The notes beneath the pieces are model-generated. The model searched no databases. It worked only from the letters and a program-made list of their open reading frames with translations, and was not told the DNA's origin. Positions 11,226-22,200 of a stretch of 64,000 nt of DNA are shown in pieces (positions within the stretch are counted from its first letter, which is position 1; the number at the start of each line of letters is the position of its first letter). Origin of the DNA: Favolaschia claudopus (Eukaryota > Basidiomycota > Agaricomycetes > Agaricales > Mycenaceae); contig JAWWNJ010000018.1 in the NCBI GenBank assembly GCA_037176885.1, positions 1,488,001 to 1,552,000 of the forward strand. Reading direction: 5' to 3'. Both the position numbers and the translations under genes were made by a program.

Positions 11226-11970
11226 CTGATGCGGCTTCGAACTTACGAAACCACTGCAGAGGATCACGAGATGTATTCAACCCGGTTTTGGCAGAATTTG
11301 TCTCCTTTAGAGCAAGATGAATTTCGTGAAGTCTTGCATTTACTTCCGACCAAAGAAGCGGTTGACAAAACACAGTTACATAGCAGCACTCAATAAGCCT
11401 GTGGCTTGCTGCAGAGCTAAGCATCACCGTGTTAACGGAGCAAAATCTAGGAAAGCATCAGCTGAGGATGCTGAGGGGTTGGAGGCAGAGATCTTTCTAG
11501 TGTGAACATCAAAGGGGTTAGTCAATGGGACTCAGGGTGTTGTCAAAAAAAAATTGGTACTTGCCAGGCAGCCCAAGGAAAGATTTGCCAGCTGTCGTGT
11601 TTGTACACTGTCCGGAATATACAGGTATGTGTTTCCAAGTTCAGTCTGTCAAATGGTTTAAAATAGGAAAAATAGGACCACCAACTGAAGTCTGGGAAGG
11701 TGTACAACCAGATTGGTCCTATTCTTCCGAGAACAGCAGAATGGGAATCTAATGGACTGCCATTCTCACGAACACAATTCCCTCTGACTCTAGCCTGGGC
11801 AATTACCATTCACAAAAGTCAGGGTCTAACCCTCGAGAAAGCAGTGATTGATCTGGGTAGACAAGACTTTGCTCCTGGCCTGTCATTTGTTGCAATCTCA
11901 AGGGTAAAAACATTGAAGGGAACAGCTTCTCGTTCACCTTTTGTTCTGGAAAGATTGCAAAAATCGAAAG
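11226..11970 (+). pseudogene. Pif1/Helitron-type helicase C-terminal fragment
   Basis: Blocks in order are EVLHLLPTKEAVD, KGLVNGTQGVV, DLPAVVFVHCPEYTG and WAITIHKSQGLTLEKAVIDL followed by SFVAISRVKTL. The last two correspond to motifs V and VI of Pif1-like superfamily 1 helicases, which in this setting usually belong to Helitrons or their relatives. The enzyme would unwind DNA during rolling-circle transposition. Frame changes and stops separate the blocks and the ATPase (Walker) half is missing. A hAT-like element inserted immediately downstream at 11992. This is a dead fragment. Confidence 0.8.
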
Positions 11971-12271
11971 TTAGTTATAACCACTTACAGCCAGTGTTGG
12001 CCGTAAGGGATAAGGCCTTAATTGCGTTAAGGGTTATTAAGGCCTTATCATAACCCTTAGAGCAACGGCCGCCGAGCTTATAAGGTCTTAAGGTCTCGGG
12101 CCGCTGCTCCGGCTACCGATTGATTGATCGCCGGGGAAGCTCGGCTAAGCTTTTATCTTGCTCTCTCCCGCCATGTCCAGTCCAATGCAGGCTCATTTCA
12201 TTGAGTTAGTTCAGACTACCAACCAAACTGCAGCCAGATCTTCTCCTACATATTATAAGGGATGCGTAGAA

Positions 12272-12786
12272 CAGTGTTCGCCCTAAGGGATAAGGCCTTA
12301 TTAAGGTTAAGGCTTATTAAGGCCTTATGATAAGCCTTAAGGGTCGGCCGTTGAGATGTCGAGACCTTAAAAGCCCATAAGATTGATGCCGAGCTTCGTG
12401 CCGGCGACAGCACTTGTTCCGCTCCCATCTGCCATAATTCCCGAGGGTCCGGCTTGGTCGGCTATGGTTACTTTTGCCATTGGTTCGGAAGGTTTGATTG
12501 AAATACACGGCATGCTCAAATTGATTTGTCAGCAATATTGTAGCCAAACTGACATTCAATCCACCAAGACGAAATATATACACTCTGACAAGGTGAGACT
12601 GTATATAGTCCACTCCATCTTACTTTTCACCGTCAATCCGCCAAAATACAAGGCCGGTTGGTGGTGGGAACTACCTTCCAAATAAGGAAATTAAGGCTTT
12701 AAGTGCTTAAGGGTTATTAAGGCCTAAGGCTTAATAAGCCTTAGGGCTCAGCTCGACCCAAGTTTAAGGCTTAAGGGCGAACACTG
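12272..12786. mobile_element. Nested hAT-like MITE
   Basis: Ends are CAGTGTTCGCCCTAAGGG and its inverted counterpart CCCTTAAGGGCGAACACTG-like sequence at 12768-12786. The 8-bp sequence GCGTAGAA flanks it on both sides (12264-12271, 12787-12794). It lies inside the element at 11992-13791 and must be younger. No coding capacity is visible. Confidence 0.85.
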
Positions 12787-13022
12787 GCGTAGAACATGAG
12801 AGGGAATTGTTGGTAGAAGCCGGCATCTACGACAGCGTGGATTGGCAGGTCATTTCGTGACGGTGCGTAATACTCATCAAGTCTTGCCGAGAATTTTACG
12901 TTGAATTTTATTTATGTAGCTTGCATAAGAGCAGGGTCCGTAGAAAGGCACCCGATATTCCTGGATGGACCATATCCTCGGGGGTGGCAATGTTGAATAT
13001 GCATGCCCATACGCCTCAAAAT

Positions 13023-13476
13023 CAGTGTTGGAATTAAGGGTTAACCCTTAAGTTAAGTTAAGCCTTAATTAAGGGTTAATGATCGATTATGTAACATTTC
13101 TTCGCGCCATTATCTCACCAGTTGAACCAACTTGAGCTGAGAAGGCTCTAAAGAGCCTTTTGGTTTGCGAGGAAACATTTGAAAACACATTGTAAATATA
13201 CAAAACAGTCTCAATTTATTTGATGTTCCTTGGTTGAAATTTTAGTGATGAATGATTTGAGGTCCAGAGCGTGAATGAAGGTCCCCGGGAAGTTTCAGGG
13301 AATCTGAGAGGGAAAGACTTGCATTTTGTACACCTGGAGGCGGTCCTGGCTCGCGCAGAAGAAATTTAATCAGCCCTTAACTTGACCCTTAATTTGCCCT
13401 TATTATTGAGCCTTAGTTAAGGTTAAGGTCTTAGCTTCAAATTTTACCCTTATTAACCCCTTAAATTCCAACACTG
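13023..13476. mobile_element. Second nested hAT-like MITE
   Basis: It starts CAGTGTTGGAATTAAGGG and ends with the inverted CCTTAAATTCCAACACTG. The 8-bp target duplication CTCAAAAT is exact (13015-13022, 13477-13484). It also sits within the 11992-13791 element. The interior carries repeated TTAAGGTTAA blocks and no open reading frame of note. Confidence 0.88.
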
Positions 13477-13843
13477 CTCAAAATCTGCACTCGAGGATGC
13501 TGCGGCAGTGCGAGCCCAGTTTTGGAAACAGTTGCATTTGCCGACAACGCCGACTCTGTTCGTACCACGAGGACTGGTTTGAGGGCCTCCACTCGAATTT
13601 TAGAGGTTGTTGATACTATCATGGCTGTACATAGGCATTTTGCGGAATAATTGGGTGATATTGAGACCTCTTGACTGTGCGAAAATACTTCCCAAAAAGG
13701 AAATTAAGCTCATAACCCCATATTAAGGCTTAAGGCTTATGAACCCTTAGAGGTCCCTGGGGTCGGGTCTTAACCCTTAATTGCAACACTGCTTACAGCC
13801 GATATAACCGGTTATAGCAAGGTTATATATTGAGGTTAAGGTA

Positions 13844-14272
13844 GACGCCATCCACCCTCGACAAACATCACGTGTCTGATTGTGACACTTCCTCTTTCGT
13901 TACCTCCCCTCCGTAGAACTACTCTCCGGTACTTGAAGCAAAATCCTTCGACCAGATCACAGATATTGCTGTTCTGATACTTTTATTCCTCATACCCAGC
14001 ATACAAAAGCCAACGGCTGAAGTGGAATTACTGATTGTTGGGAAATCGGTGCTTGCCGTGATGGAAAGCCATTCACACATCAATTTTTAATTCCTCTGCG
14101 CAGAGGAACGTGGTTGAACTAATGACATTTTCACATATAAACAAATAGTCTGGTCGAAGGGATTTGCTCAAATGTCCCTGGTGGTGGAAGAATAAACTGT
14201 TTTTACCATTGCAGCCCAAGATAGAAGTGTGACAGTCACGTCATGTGATGTTTGTCGAGGGTGGATGGCGTC
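13844..14272. mobile_element. Inverted-repeat element
   Basis: The left end GACGCCATCCACCCTCGACA (continuing into AACATCAC) is matched by its reverse complement at 14243-14272. The total is about 429 bp without coding sequence. No convincing target duplication is visible, so superfamily is not assigned. Confidence 0.6.
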
Positions 14273-14282
14273 GGCAACCCCG

Positions 14283-14400
14283 CCATTCCAAGGGTGATGG
14301 CAAATCGGTCGCCAGACCGATTAAAGCCGATGTGGCCAGTAAAACCCTCGGCAATCTGAGGCTATTTCCGGCGAAATAAAGCCCTCGAAATGACCGATTT
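14283..14400. repeat. Dispersed repeat ATTCCAAGGGTGATGGCAAA, copy 1
   Basis: About 100 bp beginning ATTCCAAGGGTGATGGCAAA and including ACCCTCGGCAATCTGAGG recurs at 21248-21352 in the same orientation with high identity. It is bounded by unrelated sequence in each place. Nature unknown. Confidence 0.6.
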
Positions 14401-14646
14401 TTCGGTTTTTGGGAGGTGCAAAGGCAACGTGGATTCGATTCTCCTCGGAATTCGCGCCTGGAGGGTTGATCGATGGGATGAGTGACAGCGTACCTTCCAA
14501 AAATACGACCTTTCGGCCGACGCTGTTGTGTCACAGTTGTCACTCGCGTTACCGTCGTCTCTGCCCGCCGCCTGCTTAAGGGTAGTCTCTCGTAGACAGA
14601 CGCTCTATATAAACCAGCTCGGTGCCCTCGCTATAGAGTCTGTTAG

Positions 14647-15084
14647 TTACCGCGCCCCTGCAACCACGTTAGGTTCTTATTAGCTAATCTTATATAAGCA
14701 GATTTCACGGCGCGTATATCTCAATGGAAACTGATATTTTGCCATCACAAATTCAGAACAGGGTACATAGAATTAGTCAAACCACATTTCTGTCTCCTCA
14801 GATTCTCCAAAATTAGACGGCGCGCTACAGAAAACGTTGTCGCGTTTTTATCACGTGCGGCTCGGGTGTTTCGGCCGAGATAGACAAATGCATTCAACTT
14901 GAACTCAAACCACTGTGGAAATTCGGCAAACAGGGTAGAGATAGTCGGAGCCTTGTATAGAGTGTCTGAGAGCTTGAATTCCCATCGAAATAGAGGTGCG
15001 GAAGGGGAAAATGAGGTCCCGGCAATGGCCGGCTTATATAATATTAGCTAATAAGAACCTGACACGGTTTGGGGGGCGCGGTAA
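14647..15084. mobile_element. TIR element with TTACCGCGCC ends
   Basis: The left block TTACCGCGCCCCTGCAACCA continues into GGTTCTTATTAGCTAAT. Its inverted counterpart lies at 15031-15084, giving an imperfect TIR of about 50 bp. The interior has no gene. No clear target duplication. Confidence 0.55.
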
Positions 15085-15244
15085 ACATAAGACTAGCTTA
15101 AGGGTCCCCAGGGCTAGGGATAGTTACAGCACGCCGCTCAAAAACACTGTGGACTCTCATTCACTAGAAGAATACATTCTACCATCTCAATACAAGGGCA
15201 GACCTGACAATAAATCGTACGAAAAATTCCAAGTGCGCAATACC

Positions 15245-15797
15245 CAAGGGGATACCGATCCGCGAAATCCGTACCGGGGGTCGAAGTTTTTTTTTCAACG
15301 ACTTCGGGCGACCCCCTCTCCCTTCCTGCTGCCGTAATATACCTTATATGGTAAATTCACGTGGTCTTCCCACCGCCCTATTTGTTATCTGTATCAAATT
15401 TATGTATTTTCGGACTCAACATCAGCATTTGAAGCGAAAAACCTGTTATTTTGCACATTTCCACGTACCTGCACTCTGCAAAATTGATATTTTTCAACGA
15501 CAGCAACCAGTCTTCTGGACCAAGCAACAGCATACACACTGACAGCCGAGGCTGCCGAGAGGCCCGAGCGGCGGTCAAACCCATCTGACGGTGACAATGG
15601 TGGCCAGAGTTGGATCTGAAGTACTGAATTGCTAAAATAAGGCTGTAGAGTAGAACAACGTACCTAGCATATATCTGCTGCATACAACCCCCAGAACCGA
15701 GTTGCAAAAATTCATATGAAAGTTTTTTCTCGAGGCCCTTGGGACCCCCCTCCCCCCCCTTCTATATAAGGAAATTTCTTATCTCGGAAGGCCCTTG
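15245..15797. mobile_element. CAAGGG-ended hAT-like MITE, copy A
   Basis: It begins CAAGGGGATACCGATCCGCG and ends CTCGGAAGGCCCTTG, with an exact 8-bp flanking duplication GCAATACC (15237-15244, 15798-15805). A colinear relative of the same length is at 26900-27453. The interior includes a run of T and a conserved block ACATCAGCATTTGAAG. The 8-bp duplication suggests a hAT-type transposase. It inserted about 40 bp beyond the stop codon of the transposase gene that ends at 15835. Confidence 0.85.
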
Positions 15798-15834
15798 GCA
15801 ATACCCAAAAAAGGAAATCATGAACCTCAAGTCT

Positions 15835-18800
15835 TCAAAGAGGCGCATATCCCTCCTCTACCTCATCCTCAAAGTCGCCGTCCCCATCCTCCGGTCCAGA
15901 ATCCTCTCCGTCTTCATCTCCTGACTGCAAATCGTCCTCCTCCGGGTCCTCCTCCTCTGAGTCCTCCTCTGAGTCTGCCTTATCGGAACCCGCGCGCGAC
16001 GGATTGGAAGAGCTGGAATTTGTGGAGGATGGGGAATCGGGTCGCGCGAGGCTGACTGGGTTGGATGCCGGTGCCGACGCCGATGCCTGTGTCTCGGCAC
16101 CGTTGTCGTCGCGCTCGTCGTCGTCGCGTCCAGCGGAAGGTACGTCTTCTTCCTCGGGTATCTCCACACGGTAATGGCCAACACCTCCACCCTTGTATCG
16201 CATGCACATGTCGCGGTCGACGAAGCTGAGAGGGATGTGAGTGATATTTTAGTTTTCTTTAACTTGACTTACAAATTCACATAGTAATACCGCCAATCTT
16301 CATCCTCCGTCAGTCCCTCCCGCGGTAAACGCCCAATAGAGTCAGGGGTTAGAAGGTCCTCGGTTTTGCCGTGTGCGAAGGCAGGAATCAGGTGCGAGAC
16401 GCGAATGACTTCGTCCGGATTGAGAAAACCAAACGCTTGAGGGTCCGAATCAGGGAGGAATTCGAGGCGGTAAAGGCGCTTTCGCTTGAATCCAGCACGC
16501 CATGATGAATCAAGACGATACCGCCGCACCCACAGGAAGTCCATAGGCTGAGGAGTCTTCGATTTCGAATCCGGCGCAGTGTTCACAACGTCGGCATGGA
16601 ATACACCTAACACCTGGGCATAGGAGAAGGGGTGCGAGCTGTTGTCGTCGGGAGGAAGGAACATGACGTCGGAATGGGTTCTGGGATTTAGGATATCTTG
16701 TCCAAGCCGGACGTCGTAAGTGGTGTAATTGACGCGCATAATCTGGTGCATATAAATTCGGTTGTTCTTGAATTGAAGTCGGTATCGCTGCGCGGGAGTG
16801 AATTCGTTGCCGTCTCCAGTCCAGTCTGGGTGATCGAGTCGGCTGAGCAGATGTTCCTGTAGTTTCGGCAAAAAATCCTACCCGCAAACAAAGCTATGAG
16901 AAAGCGGAAAAGCAAATGTAATTTAAAAACTTGCCTTCGTGGCCGGGTCGTCCTTATTTTTGGCCAGCCAAGATGAGAGATGAAACGAGGTATTGCGTGA
17001 GCGGGAGATGTGATGATGCTGAGAAGGGGTGGTGTATGGTAGAGCCTCCGACTCGGCGAATGAAAGGTAAGTTTGTGCCTTCTTGAGTCGTTTTGCATAG
17101 CCCTGGGCGACTGGCGTAGGCTTTGTACCGCCAAGATGTTGAGCTTTCGAACGCGCGCGAGCCGCCATACGCAGCAAGGCAGTCTCGCGCCGCTCCAGTT
17201 TGGATATCTGTCGAACGGCTTGATTTTTGTTGGTGCGAGCATAGTACGCTTTGACACGACGATGTTCAAGCTCGCCCTGTATGTTTTTCAATTAATTCTC
17301 GCATTTACAACTTCTAATGTGCACTCACCGGCTGCGTCGACCAAGAATTAGTGGTTCCGACCCAGGGAATTGCCGGCACGTAGTCTCCAAGGCCATGCAT
17401 CTTATAGGTCTCCATACTATACTCCTTCTTCTTAGCAGATGTCCTGACGACCATGGGCGCCTTGCCTTTACCCTGAGAAGCCTTCTTTGCCTGACGCCGA
17501 CCCCTCGCTGCCTGCTCCGAAGGTAATTCCCGCGTGTCATAATACGGGCAAACGACACGTTGGAAGCGTCGAAGCATACGACCGAGTTCCTTGGTGGCAG
17601 TCCGCAACCACCCAACACTCGTATCGGTATGCATCTTGAGCTTCGCGAGTGTATGCCATTCAGCGAGAGAGAAGACAACGTCCATGATCTCATCGTTGTG
17701 CGGGTCTGGCAGAAGTCCCTCGATGACAGGGAGCAAGCACTGTTAGAGTCAGATTAATATTGAGGTTGGAAAACAGTAGACGACGTACCACCAATATGCA
17801 TTGGTAATTCCAGGCGGCCATCTTCTTCAACCCCGATGTATTCTGAGTGAACCGCCGAACGGTCGACCGTCCAAACGTCGGCACCCAGCGGAAACTAATG
17901 ATCAGATGTCAGACGACTATACGTTTAGAGTGGAAAAGAAACACGCACCGTTGATTTGAGTTTTGGATAGCGTCGTCGCCATGGGCGTGGAGAATCCGCA
18001 GTAGATGCATAAACCAAGACTTGAAAACACCAAGCTCAAACTCGTGCATGAAATCCGGGACAAGCATCTTGAAGGGGTCGAAACCGAACTTAGATAGTCG
18101 ATCCGAAAACGCATTCTACAAAGCATGAGATGGTTGGGGACAAGGAGGTGATTCACGCACTGAAGTAGGAGTCCACGAGCGAGCAAGGAGCCAGAAGTCG
18201 AATGTTTTGGACTTGACACTCCGACCAGTTCGATATATCCAGTTGCGAATACGAGTGAGCACACCATTGTGCATATGCTCATCCGTGCGTGCGAGATTCT
18301 TCCGTTTATTTTCATCGCGTACTGTCCCGAGATCAGGTATGTCTTCTTTCTTGATATAACAGCGAGGACACGGCGCCTTCCCGAGATTTCGACCAAAAGA
18401 ATTGATTTTTGTCCGAATAGATTCCCATACCCACGCAGGCGGCGATGGCGAGCCTGGGGGTTCTGGTTCGGGAGGCGGCGACGCCACGACGGGCTCAGGT
18501 ACTGGCTCAGGGAGTTGTTGTAGGAGTTTCCACGTTTTGCGTTTGGTGCGGACTGGGCGTCCAGATGCCGAGACTTCCGGAGGAGGCGTCGGTGGCCGTG
18601 GGGGCGAGGGAATCGGGGGAGGGGGGCTTGGAGGTGCCATTTCGACATCTTGTGGCTGCTAGAGCAAGCAACGATTGAGCCCGAGCATCGAGAAACAAAA
18701 AACCAAGGCATTTACCTCATAATCACTAGTAGGAGGTGCGCTACTAGATGGCCCCACAGACGCCTGGGCCGTACCGGGGTCTCGACGACGTCGTTTTCTT

Positions 18801-18961
18801 TTACGCAGTTCCAGCGGATCTTCCGCAGCCATTGCCAGCCGATCTTGCAGAGCCTGCGCATTTTTGTACAAGTCACAGGCGTCTTGGTGGATATGAAGTT
18901 CTCGCGCATAGGTGAAGGATCGGGGACAGCCAGATACACACGGAAAGGGTAACGCTGCCAT
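15835..18961 (-). CDS. Plavaka/KDZ-type transposase, internally deleted
   Basis: Eight exons (18961-18716, 18658-18161, 18115-17949, 17894-17789, 17739-17329, 17276-16935, 16877-16273, 16225-15835) join in one frame, 2766 nt or 921 aa. The N-terminus has a zinc-finger-like unit (FPCVSGCPRSF...HIHQDAC) and a proline-rich linker. Next come CPRCYIKKEDIPDLGTVRD, FGFDPFKMLVPDFMHEFELG, YKMHGLGDYVPAIPW, GELEHRRVKAYYARTNKNQA, MFLPPDDNSSHPFSYAQVL and an acidic Ser/Glu/Asp-rich tail. This order matches Agaricomycete Plavaka-type transposases. In related proteins roughly 300-400 residues separate the N-S-F-G block from N-L-G-x-x-P-CPRC; here they abut (INSFGRNLGKAPCPRC, about 18389). The region that should carry early catalytic residues is therefore missing, and the frame is preserved. 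One intron (16934-16878) has a GC donor. Confidence 0.75.
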
Positions 18962-20260
18962 GAGCAGCAGCAAGAGGAATAAAAAATTCATAGAGCGCAA
19001 CGCATGGAATGGAGGGCAGGTCGGTCTTCAAGCTTTCAATTTTTGAGTCAGCCTGGCTTATTGGAGGCGGTGTCAGGAACAAATTTTATTTCAAAGATTC
19101 AATATGTGTGATGGATACGTTCCGCACGCTTACGCGTCGATCGGGACGGCAGTCTAATCTTCTGGGGGGTTCGGGCTGCCCACAACGATGTCTCGTTATC
19201 GTCAATAACCACAGACGGCGGCTAGAATCATTGAGAATATTAACTCCAGGCAGCAGAGCATGCTGAGTGCGCACCACTACATTTCCTGCCCAAGTAAGGA
19301 GGCGTTTGGCCTGATTGGAAGCAATATATCAGGCGCTGATGCGAATTGAATAGAAAAGAGCTCACCACAGCCCGATTCTCCGGGAGATCGGCATAGTAAT
19401 CTTGGCAGAGGCGTATTTCGGTCTCCAAAGCGTGGATCGAGTACGTGGAGACCGAAAATGGCGCGTGTTTCTCGTGGTCGATCCAAGCTGGGCGATGTTT
19501 TTCGGGATCCGCTACCCAGACCCGCCGAACAAACCGTGGACTCCTCAAGAGTTCGTCCTTCAGGCCGAAGCGAGGCCGCAGAAAGAACCTTGAATATTGG
19601 TAGTGCGTGCCGCTCCGCTACAGCTTTGATTTGAAAATGCGGACGGGAACAATAAAAAAATTGACCTTGTGACACTTGTATGTGTTTTCCACGAGAACTT
19701 GGCGAGGCGCGAGTCGGGCCATATACGCGTCATGCGAGGGTCTCGGCTTGTTGGATGGCGGCTATTTCACAGTGGGGACGTTCTGTATTGACGTAAGGAT
19801 GTTTGAGAGAAATTCTGAAAAGATAGACCTGCACCAACCTTAGGTTTTGGCGACGGCTTCGCCGGCTGCGAGGTCTTGTGAAACAAAGGACTGTCGGGAG
19901 CCGCAGCACAGCCGTCCTGGACGCGTGTAAGTTGTGCCAAAAGAGAGTTCAATACCCGTATCATACCTTCGAAATATTGAGGACTTTGACTGGGGAGAAA
20001 ACTCTTTGGCTCCCAAATTGCGACATGGGTGTAGTTTCGAAAGGGCTGTTGCGAGAGGCTTGGCAGAATTATGTGCCGTCCAGCCGCGCACACGTGAGAC
20101 GGTGGTTTGGTTTCAAGTTTGTTGATTCTGCATGTGATCGCGCTCAGCGTGATAAAAGACGAACCGCGCATCAAACCTCTCTTGTTTCCCCTCCCCCATC
20201 TCGTCTGCTCCCCTCACCCTCCGCCCGTCAGCCTCATAATACCTCAGCGGCTCATCCGTG
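18962..20260. other. Upstream flank with unassigned minus-strand coding-like sequence
   Basis: The minus strand at about 19380-19600 reads ADPEKHRPAWIDHEKHAPFS and ALETEIRLCQDYYADLPENR, which looks like protein but belongs to no family I recognise and lacks a clear start. At 20160-20255 a C/T-rich leader (CCCCTCCCCCATCTCG and similar) precedes the ATG at 20261 and resembles fungal promoter/5' UTR sequence. Confidence 0.3.
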
Positions 20261-20780
20261 ATGGCGTCCGACCCAGACACCTCTCAAGCCCCTCCCCTTC
20301 GAGACGCGACCAATCTCCCGCCTTCGTCACCCGAGCCCAGCATACCAGAGATGGAGAAAGAGATAGCCAGCCTCAAGTCACTTGTTGACGCGTTCAGCCG
20401 TCGTCGTGGTCGTGGTGGCCGTCCGAAGCGCGTACGGTATGTATTCACATGTTATGATCCCAGGTCGAAGGCTTCTGAGAATGCTAGCAACAGCGACGAC
20501 GAGTCTCCCGACGGCGCCGACCCAAAGCGAAGCAAAACCTCAAACGAAGCGGCCGACAAGACAACCCCGGACTACTATGCGTACGGGCAGGCCATCGGTC
20601 GGTTTCTAGGCGCTCATGTCGTCCTTTCGCGAGTCGTCGAGTACGGATGTCATATGGATACTGCGTTGTCGGAAGACGAGGGCGAACATGAGTACGACTC
20701 ATTATTGTCTCCCGGCTTTTTTGAATACTAACCATCTTGTAGTGAGAAGCTTGAAGGCGCTTGGAAGATCTTCTGACAAA
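20261..20780 (+). pseudogene. Truncated N-terminus of a DUF6698-type gene
   Basis: From ATG 20261 the frame reads MASDPDTSQAPPLRDATN, then a coiled-coil-like EMEKEIASLKSLVDAF, a basic GRGGRPKRVR stretch, an acidic Ser/Asp region and YGQAIGRFLGAHVVLSRVVE. This resembles the N-terminal exon of Agaricomycete DUF6698 proteins. A likely acceptor CTTGTAG at about 20736-20742 leads to GAWKIF and then a stop; the conserved DUF6698 core found at 9903-11122 is absent. A 27-bp GT...AG segment at about 20437-20463 can be spliced or read through in frame. I infer a truncated copy. Confidence 0.4.
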
Positions 20781-21949
20781 GCCACGACAAAGCCGCGGTA
20801 CGTGGATTTGTAAGCATCCGCAATACCGATGAATCAAGCTTCCCCACAAAACGCAGGTACTGTACGAGGACATTTTTTGTTGTAGCGTCTGTTTACAAGA
20901 GACCAAAGAGCACCTAGGGTCAGAGACACTATCCATCATTTTTTGTGCAAGAGCTTCGACGGTAGTGGGCTTCAAGTGAATTGGTTAACAGTTAACAGTT
21001 TTATTTGGCTAGCTCTGTCTACAAAGGACTCTGGTAAATAAGAGTAATCTAAATCTACCACGCTAACTCGTCGGGATTGGCTTGAGTTCTCGAGAGGGAG
21101 AGATGTGTAAGCATGACCGTTCAACAGGACTTCACTTTTTGCCCACTTTGGATCTCAACGGACGAGAATTCTGTTGCTGATGCGCTTTCCCGCTTCCGCT
21201 GGCTCACGCTTTCAAAGTTGCATCCACACTGGCCCCTCCCCAAGTCTGGTATGGTTGCATTCCAAGGGTGATGGCAAATCGGTCGCCAGACCGATTAAAG
21301 CCGATCGCCCCGCCCAGTAAAACCCTCGGCAATCTGAGGCTATTTCCGGCGAATTAAGGCTCATTAACCATGTCTGTGGATGCCTATGTACATAGGTCTG
21401 CACCCGTGCTGATTGACAGATGGCCGCGGGGCCCGTTTGATCCTGCTCAAGAATATGATTTGTATGCCGGAGTTCCGGCCTACAGAAGGGGGAGCTTGCG
21501 CGAATCCGTATCAATATTACAATGTACATTGGAGTAAAATAAGTTGAACAACTATGTCCAAGTAGATTCGGTTTCAGAAAAATACATATTCACTAAGGTC
21601 CATTCCTTGGCTGTCTAGAGTAAATGTAAGTTGAGCTCTCCGTTGTGTATCAGTTTCAAACGTCCGCATTGAATCTGTTACATCAGGTCTTTTCAATCGT
21701 CCCCAGTGAAAACTCGTTCTAATGCATTATGCAATTCCAGCCAGAGTCCGATTGACGCGTGAAATGAACAGCTACAGACACACAAAAAAAATCCTCGGAG
21801 GATTCAGGGAGTACCAAGAAGCTGACGTCTCATGTGAAACAGTCGTGAGGAAAGGAACTCTTAGGAAGCCCAAATTCTTCGCAAATAGTCGTCGAAGAAG
21901 GGAAAGAAGACATTGACATGGGGGCATTGGCGCATCTGCCAAAATTGTG
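20781..21949. other. No gene; contains second copy of the 14283 repeat
   Basis: No supported gene. The block at 21248-21352 repeats 14283-14390, and at 21486 is GGGGGAGCTTGCGCGAA, related to 6426. The remainder shows no inverted-repeat pair that I can delimit. Confidence 0.35.
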
Positions 21950-22200
21950 TTCCCATCACCACCCATCACCTGGGATCAAGCGGACTGTCTCTGGATCAAG
22001 CGGAAATCCCTCGCATCACTCGGAGTCACCTCACGCATTTATTGATTACATCAAAACGCTCTCAAGCACAGCTTATTGCTTTTCGGTGACGGCTCTGATA
22101 AAAGGGGGAGCAAGCTCCCCCAATCAAAACGCTCTCCTGCACAGCTTATTGCTTTTCGGTGACGGCTCTGATAAAAGGGGGAGCAAGCTCCCCCAATAAC
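21950..22200. repeat. GGGGGAGCTTGCTCCCCC repeat, tandem pair
   Basis: Two head-to-tail copies of a unit of about 75 bp (CTCTGATAAAAGGGGGAGCA preceded by ACAGCTTATTGCTTTTCGG) end in the same hairpin as 5516-5720, in opposite orientation. Upstream are several GGATCAAGCGG units. Identity between the two units is very high, suggesting recent duplication. Confidence 0.65.

Larger units (their letters stand above)
11992..13791. mobile_element. Outer hAT-like element with two elements nested inside
   Basis: The left end is CAGTGTTGGCCGTAAGGG and the right end (reverse complement) CAGTGTTGCAATTAAGGG. It is flanked by the identical 8-bp sequence CTTACAGC (11984-11991 and 13792-13799). CAGTGTTG ends plus an 8-bp duplication are hallmarks of hAT elements. 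Subterminal regions are full of TTAAGG/CCTTAA motifs. Removing the two nested elements leaves about 800 bp without a transposase, so it is non-autonomous. Confidence 0.85.

Noticed and set aside
11992..13800. TTAAGG-rich sequence resembling telomeric repeats
   Set aside because: Motifs vary in sequence and spacing and are confined to hAT-like elements with exact target duplications, so they are subterminal repeats, not telomere.
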